Origin: Adiantum capillus-veneris
Taxonomy: Eukaryota > Streptophyta > Polypodiopsida > Polypodiales > Pteridaceae
Assembly (NCBI GenBank): GCA_014529385.2
Contig: CM043959.1
Location: 93,630,529 to 93,694,528 of the forward strand
DNA: 64,000 nucleotides
Direction of reading: 5' to 3'
Shown here: positions 44,481-55,879 of the stretch, piece after piece
Layout: every line of letters begins with the position of its first letter
Numbering within the stretch: position 1 is the stretch's first letter
Position numbers and translations under genes: made by a program
Notes under the pieces: model-generated
What the model saw: the letters and a program-made list of their open reading frames with translations, nothing else
What the model was told of the DNA's origin: nothing
The model's database searches: none

Positions 44481-44903
44481 ATGGCTAGTACGCTAGAGTC
44501 ATCCACTCCTTCCTTGGGTGAGAGGTACCCTCGTTACTTTTCACAAATATTTCACATGGTCTTTCCAGTGCTTGCATGTGAATGGGATTTGATAGGTAGG
44601 CTAGCATGTGAGAGGAATTTTGAGGAGTTAGAATGGCTGATACGTCTCTTGACCACGTCTGATCCATACTTAGTAGAGAGCGTTTCTCCCATTGCACAAG
44701 CCTACCCTTTTGACCAAGATGACTATAGGCGTCTAGTGACCTTCTTAGTAAACATGGGCACCTACGATGAAGAAGAAAATTTACATGACTACACGGATGG
44801 CACATATGGTCTCATGGATGATGACTTTGTTTATCTCAACGACGAGGATAGGGGTTTAGCCTTAGGGTTTCCCCCCAACCTCTACAATATCCTATTCCCT
44901 TGA
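44481..44903 (+). CDS. Element C: small acidic ORF after the internal polypurine tract
   Basis: 140 codons starting MASTLESSTP at ATG 44481. An in-frame upstream ATG at 44445 is less likely because GTGTACAG just before 44481 resembles a splice acceptor. The protein is helical and strongly acidic toward the end (GTYDEEENLHDYTDG, GLMDDDFVYLNDEDRG), with no membrane segment. Its place corresponds to ORF2 of element A, but I see no sequence similarity. Function unknown. Confidence 0.6.
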   Translation: MASTLESSTPSLGERYPRYFSQIFHMVFPVLACEWDLIGRLACERNFEELEWLIRLLTTSDPYLVESVSPIAQAYPFDQDDYRRLVTFLVNMGTYDEEENLHDYTDGTYGLMDDDFVYLNDEDRGLALGFPPNLYNILFP

Positions 44904-46259
44904 CTCTTTAGGGAGAGTGCAAATAATTAGGTTAGAGTTCCTTATGTTTTTTTTTGTGTTCAATAAGTGTTGGTACCTTTTCCCACTAATGTGCCTTCTG
45001 GAGGTATTCCTTTTGTTTTCTAGTGTGTACAGGACGTGTTGCTATTGATAGGATTTGGACCTTCATGGAACCTTTCTCTCGTTCACACGTCAAATCAAGC
45101 ACGACCATCAACACAAACAGGTGTTTTATGTCCATTAGCATTGCCCTTATCTTTTTGCATCCATTTTTGTCTGCTTTGATTGTGATTGGTAGCATAATAT
45201 TCAACGCATTTGCTTAGTATCAAACATTTAATTCAATGTAATGTTTTGTCATAATCACTTGTCTAGGTTAAAAAATCAAGCAGTCCGACTAAGCTAGTTT
45301 GACCAAGATAGGTATTAGAAATCTTCTCTTAATACCATGGGGAATGCCTTCCTAATAAGCAATGGTTACTTAGGTTCTTAATCTGATTTAGGCAGCATTG
45401 TGTGAAATGTACTAGGGCTTTCTAGTGGGCTTAACCCTATTGACCTTTAGCTTAAGTATTATAAAGGGAGTTTACTAATGTGATGAGCCTTGGGAGGGTA
45501 ACAGTGTTATATGACCCCCCAAAGTTACAAAATTAAAATGCTAAAAATGAACAAACAAAAAATCAAAGTGCCACAATGTAAAATTTTAAGCTGGAAGAGA
45601 AATCCCTGCTTAAATTGGTACTTCACTCACATGTATCGCCTATGGTACTAGAGCCCTAGAGGTTCCCAGTGTGGGTGCTTTTCCTTGAAAAGCAAAAAAC
45701 CCAAGGCATACAAAATAAGCACACACATCAAAATTGAATCAATGTGAAAAGACTTTGGGGGGTCAAAGAAAAGGTAATCAGTCAGGCGATGATTTCATGA
45801 GAAATTCCTTTTATCGTAGCTTAACTACAAGGTCTTCTAGGTATAGCCTCTAGTCAGCCCTCGAACATCAAATACTTGGCTCTCGCGATTAAACAACTTA
45901 ATTGACCAGAAAAAATTGAGAAGTTACCCATGGTACTATTAATAGTCGAGCTCTAGTGCCTTTTGACCATTAAATTAGCGACCCCGGACTTGTTTAATTT
46001 TTTACCTTTACATCTGTTTATGCATTTGATTATATTGCAATTTAATGTTTATTGCCGACAAATTGTCTAAAATTCTGTTACCAATCAATTTGTCTGTCTA
46101 TTGCATATGATTTTTAATTGTATATGAGAATGCAATTACTGTGGCAATGTTATTTAATTTTGCAGTGATTGAAGAAGACTACGCACATCCATGTCGACTG
46201 CTCTCCCATCTCGATGAACGAGCTTCAACTGGATAGCTTTCGAGGACGGAATCTACATC
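44904..46259 (+). other. Noncoding stretch of element C before the terminal polypurine tract
   Basis: About 1.36 kb without a credible ORF. It may be a degraded second gene or an untranslated region. Confidence 0.5.
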
Positions 46260-46270
46260 AGGAAGGGGGG
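46260..46270 (+). other. Terminal polypurine tract of element C
   Basis: AGGAAGGGGGG is followed by CA and then TGTTAACC, the probable LTR start. Confidence 0.7.
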
Positions 46271-46272
46271 CA

Positions 46273-46555
46273 TGTTAACCCTCACGGCACACGGACACCC
46301 TATGATCTATAAACGTTGTATTATTTAGAGTCAGGTACCGAGCTTGTCGGACCAATAGGAACAGGGTAAGGGTGATCGCCGATGACAGGCGCACTCTAAC
46401 TGGAATATTCAAGGAGTTAGCTGGCTAAGTATGGGCGCCCAAGTGTGAATGGGGTGAGCTCATATAAAAGCCACTAAACCTAATTTTTACTCATTCTCTC
46501 ATTGTGCAATAGAAGCTGCGCTTGCTCCATCTCCACCTTCTCCTTTACCATCTCC

Positions 46556-46643
<88 letters not shown>

Positions 46644-46893
46644 GTGAGAGAGAGAGAGAGAGTGTGGGAGTGTGTGTGCGATCGAGCGTTGCGGCGGCAC
46701 GACGGCGGCGAGGCGGTTGAGCGCAGCGTAGCGGCATCTCCCTCTTCTTCGCGGCGCGGGAATCCTTCATTTGCAACTACGCAGGAAGGTGAGTGACACA
46801 CCGTTCTTCCTTGTGAGCTTGTCTGTTGTATGACTGTGTGCTAGGAGCCTTTGTGGCTCGCACACGGCGCGTAGCAAGTCCCTAAACTTGACA
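46273..46893 (+). repeat. Probable 3' LTR of element C
   Basis: It begins TGTTAACC after a polypurine tract and has CATATAAAAG near 46463. A TG microsatellite follows, then a GC-rich part. The end is placed at CTTGACA. No partner LTR is present to confirm the borders. Confidence 0.5.
46556..46660. repeat. TG microsatellite followed by GA tract
   Basis: Nearly pure (TG)n over about 80 nt, then (GA)n. The long frames over it are artefacts of the repeat. Confidence 0.95.
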
Positions 46894-46904
46894 GTTACAT
46901 ATTT

Positions 46905-47334
46905 GTGAAGATAGAGAGAAAGAAATTAAATGAAATGAAATGTTATACTAATGTTTTCAAAAGGCCAAAATGATCTATGAGACCAGTTTGTTACAAAATT
47001 GTGAATGTTTTGACCTAAACTTAGGTAAATTAGGTCAAAAGGCCAAAATAACCCATGGGACCAAACTGTTACAAAAAATATGAAGAGAGAGAGAGAGAAA
47101 AAAAAAACGAAGTGGAATGAAATGAGATGTTATATTAATGTCTTCAAAAGGCCAAAATCAACTATGAGTCCAAAATGTTACAAAACTGTGAATCTGATAC
47201 CATGTCTGGGTGCTAAAGGACTAGAAAGTACTACTACTACTACTAGAATCCATCCTCATTTTCACTCTAGATATCGAGAGAGTATGGCTCAGAAATGTTA
47301 TATTAACATCTTTAAAAGGCCAAAATGACCTATG

Positions 47335-47431
<97 letters not shown>

Positions 47432-48110
47432 GACAAGTGATCGGAAATGGTAAATTAAAATAATCCATAATCCATAAAAATGCAAGATAGAGAGAAAGAA
47501 ATGAAATGATATTAACGTCTTCAAAAGGCTAAAAGTCCTATGAGACCAAACTATTACATAATTGTGAAGATAGAGAGAAAGAAATGAAATGAAATGAAAT
47601 GTTATACTAATGTTTTCAAAAGGCCAAAATGATCTATGAGACCAATTTGTTACAAAATTGTGAATGTTTTGACCTAAACTTAGGTAAATTAGGTCAAAAG
47701 GCCAAAATAACCTATAAGACCAAACTGTTACGAAAAATGTGAAGATAGAGAGAGAGAAAGAACAAAGTCGAATGAAATGAGATGTTATATTAACGTCTTC
47801 AAAAGGCCAAAATCAACTATGAGTCCAAATGCTACAAAACTATGAATCTGATACCATGTCTGGGTGTTAAAAGACTAGAACAAAAATACTACTACTAGTA
47901 CTAGAATCCATCCTCATTTGCAGTCTAGATATCTAGAGAGTATGGCTCAAATCCTCTGTTATACTCTCTGCTATGTAGCCCTAGCCCCATAGCTACATAG
48001 CCGTCTGGATCTCCATAGCTCCTATGCTTGATCGAGAGAGAAATAAAATGAAATGAAATGTTATATTAATGTCTTCAAAAGGCCAAAATGACCAGAGGGT
48101 TACAATGTGT
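46905..48110. repeat. Duplicated repeat segments with shared AAAGGCCAAAAT motif
   Basis: A segment at about 46905-47290 recurs at about 47564-47951 with few changes. The motif AAAAGGCCAAAATNA with CTATGAGACCA appears about nine times across the region. Each long copy contains CTGATACCATGTCTGGGTG, which on the minus strand looks like a tRNA-iMet primer site beside an LTR start. This suggests relics of LTR element junctions. Confidence 0.75.
47341..47429. repeat. GA microsatellite
   Basis: About 89 nt of nearly pure (GA)n. Confidence 0.97.
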
Positions 48111-48210
48111 TGAATCTGATACAAAGTCTGAGTAACAAAATGAAATGACAAAATGATAAAATGATAAGATAAAAATTCTATGGGATCCTAAACTGGTAGG
48201 CGTGAACTAA

Positions 48211-48213
<3 letters not shown>

Positions 48214-48281
<68 letters not shown>

Positions 48282-48383
48282 ACACACACAAACACACATA
48301 GAGAGACAAAGAGTTGAAAATGAACTGAGTTTGAAGGGTACTTACACACATATACGCGTGCATGCTACACAACCACACACAAA

Positions 48384-48450
<67 letters not shown>

Positions 48451-48480
48451 AGGGAGGAAGAGAGAGAGAGAGAGAGAGAA
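48214..48480. repeat. Two GA microsatellites
   Basis: (GA)n tracts at about 48214-48279 and 48387-48480, separated by CA-rich sequence. Confidence 0.95.
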
Positions 48481-48486
48481 GAAAAA

Positions 48487-48756
48487 GACCAAAGTGAATA
48501 AAATTATAGGTGAGTGAGATAAAGAGAGAGACAACAATGAAATGAGTAATGGCAATGTGCTCAAAGAGAAGAAGAAGACCAAAGTGAATAAAATTATAGG
48601 TGAGTGAGATAAAGAGAGAGATAACAATGAAATGAGTAATGGTAATGTGCTCAAGGAGAAGAAGAAGACCAAAGTGAATAAAATTATAGGTGAGTGAGAT
48701 AAAGAGAGCTACAACAATGAAATGAGTAATGGTAATGTGCTCAAAAGAGTACATCC
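48487..48756. repeat. 90-bp tandem repeat, three copies
   Basis: Units begin GACCAAAGTGAATAAAATTA at 48487, 48577 and 48667 and are nearly identical. Confidence 0.95.
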
Positions 48757-49551
48757 ATGTGCCCCAAGACTAGATTAAAGATAAGTGAGAGAGAGGGAGG
48801 GAGAGACATAGGGAGAGTTCAATGTGAGTAACAATTCCATCCAAAGATGTAGATTTTAATGTCATAGAGAGGGTTTCCAAAGATCTCGGGCTGGATGTAA
48901 ATGCCTAGAGAAATTCCAGTAGACCTTAGATATTCTTGCGTAGTCTTGAAAATCAAGTCATGATACTCAAAAGGAAATCCCAAGAGAGCCTTCATATTGA
49001 ACCAAGATGGTATCTTTGTCTCCACCCTAATAAGGAAGAGGTTTTTAGGGTCCTCTCTATGGAAGTATTGAAAGATCTATCTAATGATAGGCCCTCCAAA
49101 TCTAGCTATGCTATTCTAGTGATAATTAACATAACAAGTTTGTCACTCTCATACGAATAGTTTCAAAAGATCCCAAGGATATTATAAGTGCCCTGATGTA
49201 TGAAATTCAAGAGGGGATTTGGATAATCAACATCTTATTCTTAACAATAAGATAAAACACCTGATTGTTCTATACATCACACCGAGTTTGATAATCGTAG
49301 GAGGAGATGATGTCCCAAAGAGGCTAGGACAGATCTGTTTTCCATATGATGCAAACTAAGGGCTTCTCTCCTGATGCAATTACATATGCATTACAATTCA
49401 AAATAATCCATAGTTTGATCACCAAAAGGTGACCATATGAATAAAAGATCACATGAAACCATTATAGATTTCAAAAAGGGTTGGATAGAGAGAATAACAC
49501 GTGTGATTGAAAGATCTAGTACTGCTCCCGAACCCTATAAATTTTAGATAT

Positions 49552-49583
<32 letters not shown>

Positions 49584-49698
49584 GGATGGAAAACAGACCT
49601 AGAAACAGACTGATTTAAAGAGAGATATTGTAAAGTCAAGTTTTGTGGATGAAGTCCTAGAGCAACTACACTTACAATGTCTCTCTCTTTTTTCTTAG
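48757..49698. other. Unassigned region
   Basis: A short open frame (48936-49160) has no known family. A GA tract lies at 49555-49581. Nothing else is recognised. Confidence 0.4.
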
Positions 49699-50017
49699 GA
49701 ACTTTATGGCACCTAGGGTATCTGCTGAATGTTTTGGTCATGGATTGGAAGCGATGGAGATAGTAATGGATCATATAATGATTCACTACTCTCCGGAAAA
49801 CAAAGTTGACTTCTTTCAAAGCATTGTTTGAGGTTTCTTTCCGGGTGTTACTATAGAAGAAGCTTGGAGAACCTACGACCGCACTTCCATGACTCGAGAT
49901 GGACACCCTTTCACCCGGTGTTTGTCAGAATCCAGAATGATCCCAGTCAATGGTTTTGCAACCTACTCCTTTGCAAATTTGAGTAAAGATGGGATACTCA
50001 GATGCCATCTACCTTGA
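49699..50017 (+). pseudogene. Unrecognised exon-like frame
   Basis: After a strong acceptor (TTTTTTCTTAG, ending 49698) a frame reads MAPRVSAECFGHGLEAMEIV from ATG 49706 and runs 103 codons to TGA 50015. It has one internal TGA near 49833. After that stop it reads FFPGVTIEEAWRTYDRTSM. The composition is protein-like. I do not recognise the family. It lies upstream of the Helitron gene and could be a captured gene piece. Confidence 0.4.
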
Positions 50018-50421
50018 TTTTGAGTTAGGTTGTTGTTCTATATATGAAGTTTATAGCAAAATTAATGCGCTAAAGAGCATTGTAGGACCTGATAAGATAG
50101 AGAATCATAAATAGCCTATTTTCAAGCGTCCCAATGCTAAACGCTCTGTTCCCATTTTCAAATGTAGATGGGGTTGATCATGTATTGAGAAAAACTTTTA
50201 TCTACTGAACAAAAGTGATTCATGAGCATTTTGGTTTGTTTTCCACTTCTCATGCAATCCTTTGTTGTTTTCATATCTAGATAGAGATGATGTATTTTTT
50301 TGATTCTAAAATAGCAAGCACTTAAAAAGTGAATATTCTACGAGGGTTATTTTTTAATTTACAAGCATTCAAACCTTGTCTTTGGTTGTCACATTTCTCT
50401 TTGCAACCACTGTAGTTTTTT
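50018..50421. other. Unassigned AT-rich stretch
   Basis: Nothing recognisable between two interrupted frames. Confidence 0.4.
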
Positions 50422-51093
50422 GTGTATAATAAAATGGAGATTACTTGTGCCATTCCATTGGCTATTGCAATTAATGGCTTGATATCTTCTGGGATAGCTC
50501 TAAGTGCATCAACGGGTGAAGAGGAGATACTGTCATCTCTTCCTACTATTGGCAATGTGCGTGCAGCAAAGAGAGTAGCTCAACATGTAGGGAGGAATAG
50601 TGCATTTGCTAATGAACGGGAGATACTTTCATCTCTTCGTATTCAAAATGTGTGTGTGGCAAAGAGAGCAGCTTAAAATGTCGAGTGGAATTCTAAGAAG
50701 CAAATTATGGAAACCTTGCTAGAGATGAAAGCCTCCTGCAACAATAGGATGGAGACAATGCAAACCAATGTCTCGGATGTGGTTGAAACTTTAAGCTCTG
50801 CATTGGAGATTGAAAGTGGGACACTATGGAAATTGTGAGAAGAGACAAAAGCATCAAACTTGCAAAGACTAGAGAATGAGGCATACATGAGAGAGAAACT
50901 TTCCAAATCTATTGAGAATCTTCAAAAAGAGGCTTCGTGGAGTCAACGTGAATCAAAAGGACAAATGCAAGACAATAATCTACAACAAATCATGCCAGGA
51001 TTGAGAAGTATCATCAACAAGCTTCGTGCTTTGACAAAGGTTCAAGGTTCAAGGTTCAAGGTCAAGACTTTCAAATGTTCGAGCTACCTTTAG
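50422..51093 (+). pseudogene. Interrupted coiled-coil frame of unknown family
   Basis: A single frame of 224 codons has TAA at 50674-50676 and TGA at 50836-50838. The first 85 residues are mixed and contain a near-repeat (EEILSSLPTIGNVRAAKRVA, REILSSLRIQNVCVAKRAA). The remainder is a Glu/Lys/Gln-rich likely coiled coil (METLLEMKASCNNRMETMQ, REKLSKSIENLQKEASW). No domain is recognised. Its closeness to the Helitron suggests a captured or auxiliary gene, but this is inference. Confidence 0.45.
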
Positions 51094-51609
51094 TTTGACC
51101 AAAGCAGCGTCAAGTTTCTCAACGACCTAATCTTACTAATCCTACTAATGGTTATGTTGTATCTTCATCAAACTGCACTTTTTAATTGAGTCACTATCAA
51201 TGTGTCAAATGTATTTAGGTTAGAGGATATAATTAGATGTTCCTTTTTATATTGATTTTCTATTATGCATAAGAATGTCCTTTTAGTGACTGATCAAAAT
51301 TATAGAAAGTATATTATATTATAATATGAGATCTATTGACACTTGATTTCATAGATGGTATTTGGAATATTTATATTATCACCTAGTTATGCATGACGTA
51401 GTCGACTCTGTGTTGATTCGTGAATAGCGAGGCGCCAAATAGCACGAGAGAGAACAAGGCATGTACTACAAAGTACTATTGGAACTTTATTGGAGTGCAA
51501 TGAAAGGAAGAGTATGCATGATGTACATGAAGAAAACTCTGAAGCCATGAATGTTGGGACAACAATGAACATAGTAGAGTGAAACTATTCTAAAGTAGAA
51601 AATCATTGT
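51094..51609. other. Unassigned AT-rich stretch upstream of the Helitron gene
   Basis: No coding seen. The Helitron 5' end (a TC start) may lie here or further upstream and could not be fixed. Confidence 0.4.
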
Positions 51610-51960
51610 TTGTCCATCCACTTTGAGTATCCAACATCTCTCCTTTTACATCACAAGTCTATGGCACCAGTTCTATCCCAAAAGTGTGTGTTGCACAACT
51701 TAGGGAGCTTAGATTTTGTTTGCTCCAAATGTGGAGCAAAGGCATGGAAGGATGAAGGAAAGACTATCCAAACATTTGTGGGTAAATATTGCTGCTCCTA
51801 TGGAAGAGTTCGATTACTTTCTTTGAATGATCCATTAAATGAATTGAAAGATTTGATGAGCTCAACCACAACAAGAAGTCGATAATTCTTACAAAACATT
51901 CGGGGTTATAATAATGCATTGGCATTTGTGTCTCTTGGTGCCCAGATCGATGAGACTATT
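51610..51960 (+). pseudogene. Helitron RepHel N-terminal zinc-like segment
   Basis: The frame reads LGSLDFVCSKCGAKAWKDEG, then YCCSYGRVRLLSLNDPLNEL, and after a TAA at about 51883, FLQNIRGYNNALAFVSLG. This is the conserved N-terminal region of plant Helitron proteins. The frame then changes, and sequence usually present between this and FAQLYFFD is missing, so a small deletion is likely. Confidence 0.85.
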
Positions 51961-53791
51961 AATTATAAATGAAGTTTCACGCTTTGCACAATTATATTTT
52001 TTTGATACCGAACATGAGAGCAACAAATTGCATCATGTTTCAAATTTAGATTGTAGTATTCTAGAGTGTTTACAATTGATGATGCATAGAGTAAATCCCT
52101 ATGCAAATGCTCTACGATCTGTTGCTTCTTTGTCTGGAGATGCTATTGTACCCAATATGAGGATGGTTATTGCAGAGCATCGTTGTTGTTGTGATGGTTG
52201 GCAGTATCTTTCTCCAAGGGGTTTGAAGGTTACTGCAATTATGCCGGGACAAGGGGATGATAGAAATATTGGCTATCGTGACATTGTACTGAATTTTCGA
52301 CACGGGGGCTTGAAAAGAATCTCCAGCATGCATCGAGCTTACATGTCCTTATTGTATGTTTTATTATTTCCAAGTGGAGAGGATGGGTGGCATCTTTATT
52401 TACAGACTATCGATGGAAAAAAAATGAGTCAAAAGCAATATTATGTCTTTCGCTTACAAATAAGAGATGATACTATGGAGTGTCTTCTCCGAGGGGGTAG
52501 GCTATTACAACAGTATGTCGTGGATGCTTATAGTACTCTAGAGGAGTCACAGCTTTCGTGGATGCGAAATAACTAAAAAACACTTCGTGGTGAAGTGTAC
52601 ATAGGATTGGTTGACATGATTGAGGCTAGAGATGGCTTAGAGAGGGCTGAAGGTCAAAATGTTGGCCGTAGAATTGTTTTGCCTTCATCTTTTATTGGAG
52701 GTCCAAGATATATGTGCCAACTATTTCAAGATGCAATGGCAATTGTTCGTAGTAGAGGTAAACCGGATCTCTTCATCATATTCACATGTAATCCACGATG
52801 GAAGGAAATAGATGATGCATTACTACCTAGACAAAGTGATGTTGATCATCCTAATATGACTATACGAGTGTTTTATCAGAAGTTCCAAGATATGATGCAT
52901 TTACTAATCAAGCAATCCGTATTTGGGGAGGTGATTGGACATGTTTCAGTAATTGACTTTCAGAAAAGAGGTCTTCCTCATGCTCATATATTGTTGATAT
53001 TTGCATCCGAATATAAACCCATATATACATTACACTATGAAAAGTTGGTTTGTGCAGAGCTCCCTGACAAGAATGTGTTTCCAAAATTATTTGATGTAGT
53101 GAGTCGTTGTAATGTTCATAGGCCATGTGGTCCTTTGAACCCAAGTTCTCCATGTATGGTTGATGGAAAGTGTAGATTCAAGTTTCCACGAAAATTTTCT
53201 ACGTCTATAAATGTAAACGAAAGTGGATATCCTGTGTATATGAGACGAGATGATGGAAGGTTTGTTCCGTCTAAAAATTACAATTTAGATAATCGTTGGT
53301 TTGTACCTTATAGCCCTCTCTTATCACTAAGATACCAAGCCCATATTAATGTGGAGATCTGCTCAATTGTCACTGCCATGAAATATCTTTATAAGTATGT
53401 CTACAAGGGACATGATCGAGCCACTATTGTTCTTCAAGATTGTGAAGGAGATACTGATGAGATCAAGAGTTATCTCAATGCACGTTATGTTTCTGCATAT
53501 GAGGCTATGTGGAGAATATTTGGCTTCGACATGCATAGAGAAAGTCCAGCTATTCAATGATTGCAAGTACACCTTACATTGGAGAATATGGTTACATTTC
53601 AAGATGGTGATGATGTATCACATTTGCCGGATAATAAGCAAAATAAAAAAACTACCTTGACAGAATGGTTTGTTGCAAATCAAAACTATCCAGAAGCAAA
53701 TAGCTTCACATATACTAACTTTCCAAATGGTTGGGTATGAAATAAAAGTCGAAAGGCATAGTCTCCACGACAACAGGGTGTTTCTATTGGA
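51914..53791 (+). pseudogene. Helitron Rep (HUH endonuclease) domain
   Basis: One frame runs with in-frame stops at TAA 52574, TGA 53558, TGA 53738 and TAG 53759. The Rep core has VIDFQKRGLPHAHILLIF, with the HUH histidines at 52979-52987, and the two-tyrosine motif EIKSYLNARYVSAYEAMWR at about 53460-53513. Rep nicks and rejoins DNA ends during rolling-circle transposition. The stops at 53558, 53738 and 53759 replace Arg, Trp and Trp of the family consensus, consistent with CGA-to-TGA and TGG-to-TGA/TAG. Confidence 0.92.
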
Positions 53792-55757
53792 AGAATGTAT
53801 AATATTGTCCCTACTGCTGGTGAAGTTTATTACCTACGAGTGCTTCTCAATATTTGCAAGGGATGTAAGTCTTTTGAAGACTTGCGGATGTATGATGGTC
53901 ACATTTATGATACATACAAGGAGGCATGTATAGCTAGAGGATTATTGCAAGATGATGAAGAATGGTCACTTTGCCTCCAAGAGGCATCTTTTTTTCAAAA
54001 TGGAATGCAGTTGAGACAACTGTTTGCAATCATATTAGTCTTTTGTGAGCCACTTCATCCGGCTGCTCTTTGGGACAAGTTTTGTACCGAATTTTGTGAG
54101 GACTATGTTTATGCCCTAAGAATGCCTATTTCAGATGCAAGCGTGCCATTTGATGTGGCAAAAATCAAGCTTTGCTTCATATAGAATGCTTTTTGCAACA
54201 ACATGGCAAGAGGCTTTGCGATTATATGGTTCCTGCAATAGACTCAACAATGGTATCCTTAAGTGAAAATGGTGTTAGGGCTGAAGAAACAATGTTCAAC
54301 GTTGATGAACAGTGTACTATAGCAGATTGTATGGAGACTTTCTTAAATGAGGATCAGCTAGATGCTTACCACAAAGTGCTAACAAGCTATTGACACACAT
54401 TCAGGGCAGGTATTTTTCCTAGATGGTCCTGGTGGCTCAGGAAAAACTTACTTATATAATGCACTTCTTTCACGAGTGTGAGGAAGTTGTAGAGTTGCTC
54501 TTGCATGTGCATCCTCGGGTATTGCAACTTTGCTTTTGAGTAATGGAAGAACTGCTCATTCTAGGTTTAAGATACCTTTGGAGATTCACTTTGAAGCAAC
54601 TTGCAATATAAAGGTAAATAGTCAACTTGCAGAACTTCTAAGGAATGCAGCTTTACTTATATGCGATGAATCTCCCTTGACTCATTGCTATGCATTTGAA
54701 GCAGCGGACAGAACTTTAAGAGATATTATGTAGCAAAATACTTTTTTTGGTGGAAAAGTCATTTTGCTTGGAGGTGACTTTCGACAAATACTACTTGTTA
54801 TACCAAAAGGTAGTCGTACGGACATTGTAAATTCTTCGTTGTGTCATTCTCACATATGGAAATATACGAAGATATTGAGGCTTACCAGAATATGCATATA
54901 CTTGATTACGGTTCAAATTCACTTCAATAATGTTTTTTCCGTTGGGTGCTTGATATTGGCAATGGGGTTATTGATGATGGAGGAGACTTAGACAGAGTCA
55001 AAATACCTTCACACATGATGCTTCTAGGAAATATTTTGGCAGATCTTCTAAGCTTTATATATGGAGATTTATGTCATGTGCAAGATCGTGCAACTTTTTT
55101 CAGAGATCGAGCAATACTTGCTCCACGGAATAAAGAGGTGGATTTAATTAATGACTATGCATTGCAAAGAATGCATGGAGATTGCAAAGAGTATCTGAGT
55201 GCATATTCAATTTGTATGTCCGAGGAAAACACACGTTTGTACACAATTGAATATCTAAATAGCCTTACTCTTGGTGGTGGTTTTCCACCTCATGCTTTAG
55301 TCTTGAAAGAAAATGCTCCTACCATGTTGCTGCGAAATTTGGATCACAGACGTGGAATATACAACGGAACCAGATTAATATGCAAGCAATTTCATCATAA
55401 GGTAATTGAGGTAGAGATAGTTATAGGATCGAATATTGGAGAGAGAGTTTTTCTTCCAAGGATTGACTTTATTATTGGAAACAATCAGGGGCTTCCATTT
55501 CAAATGCAGCGTCGTCAGTTCCAATCACGCTTGCTTTTGGGATGACTATCAACAAAGCACAAGGGCAAACAATTGGAATTCTTGGTCTATATCTTGCATC
55601 ATCGATCTTCTCTCATGGGCAATTGTATGTTGCAATGTCACGTGTACGAAGTGCAACTTCTATGAGGATTGTTGTCAATACTAAAAACACTCAAGCGGAG
55701 TGTTACTACACTCCAAACATTGTATTCAAGGAAGTATTACAACTAGCGAGCTCATAA
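53792..55757 (+). pseudogene. Helitron Pif1-type helicase domain
   Basis: It continues from Rep (MYNIVPTAGEVYYLRVLLN). Then frames alternate: Walker A in FLDGPGGSGKTYLYNALLS (P-loop at 54422-54448), ICDESP (Walker B) near 54660, LLGGDFRQILLV near 54770, APRNKEVDLIND near 55115. The C-terminal motifs are MTINKAQGQTIGILGLYL (55542) and QLYVAMSRVRSATSM. Frame changes occur near 54170, 54395, 54940 and 55540. The enzyme would unwind the donor strand. Confidence 0.92.
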
Positions 55758-55879
55758 CAATAAGTTCAAATTGACGTTGTGGCTCTCACTTAAAGTCAGA
55801 CACACTTGATGTTAAATTTTATTCATATCTCTTAGATCAAAGTATTGCCCATAGATGGATCCTTGACGCAGTGCCTCCT

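Larger units (their letters stand above)
35374..46893 (+). mobile_element. Element C: Ty3/gypsy retrotransposon of the same two-protease type, split by element A
   Basis: The plus-strand order is gag (MHLRSG start at 35542), zinc knuckles, PR1, RT, RNase H, integrase, PR2, W-x-P-K chain, internal polypurine tract, small ORF, noncoding stretch, polypurine tract and probable 3' LTR. Its upstream part should continue left of 7471, since A inserted here. No 5' LTR matching 46273 onward was found there, so C is 5'-truncated or rearranged. The right end at 46893 (CTTGACA) is a guess. Confidence 0.82.
51610..55757 (+). mobile_element. Helitron, RepHel coding region (decayed)
   Basis: HUH endonuclease and Pif1-type helicase motifs occur in Helitron order on +. 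Termini (5' TC, 3' hairpin with CTRR) were not found, so the element limits are unknown. Stops and frameshifts make it non-autonomous. Confidence 0.92.

Noticed and set aside
46480..46801. Several 70-100-codon ORFs
   Set aside because: They are translations of the TG/GA microsatellite (runs of His-Thr, Val-Cys) and not genes.
48178..48754. Minus-strand ORFs of 129 and 164 codons
   Set aside because: Made of the 90-bp tandem repeat and GA tracts (Ser-Leu runs); no sign of a real protein.
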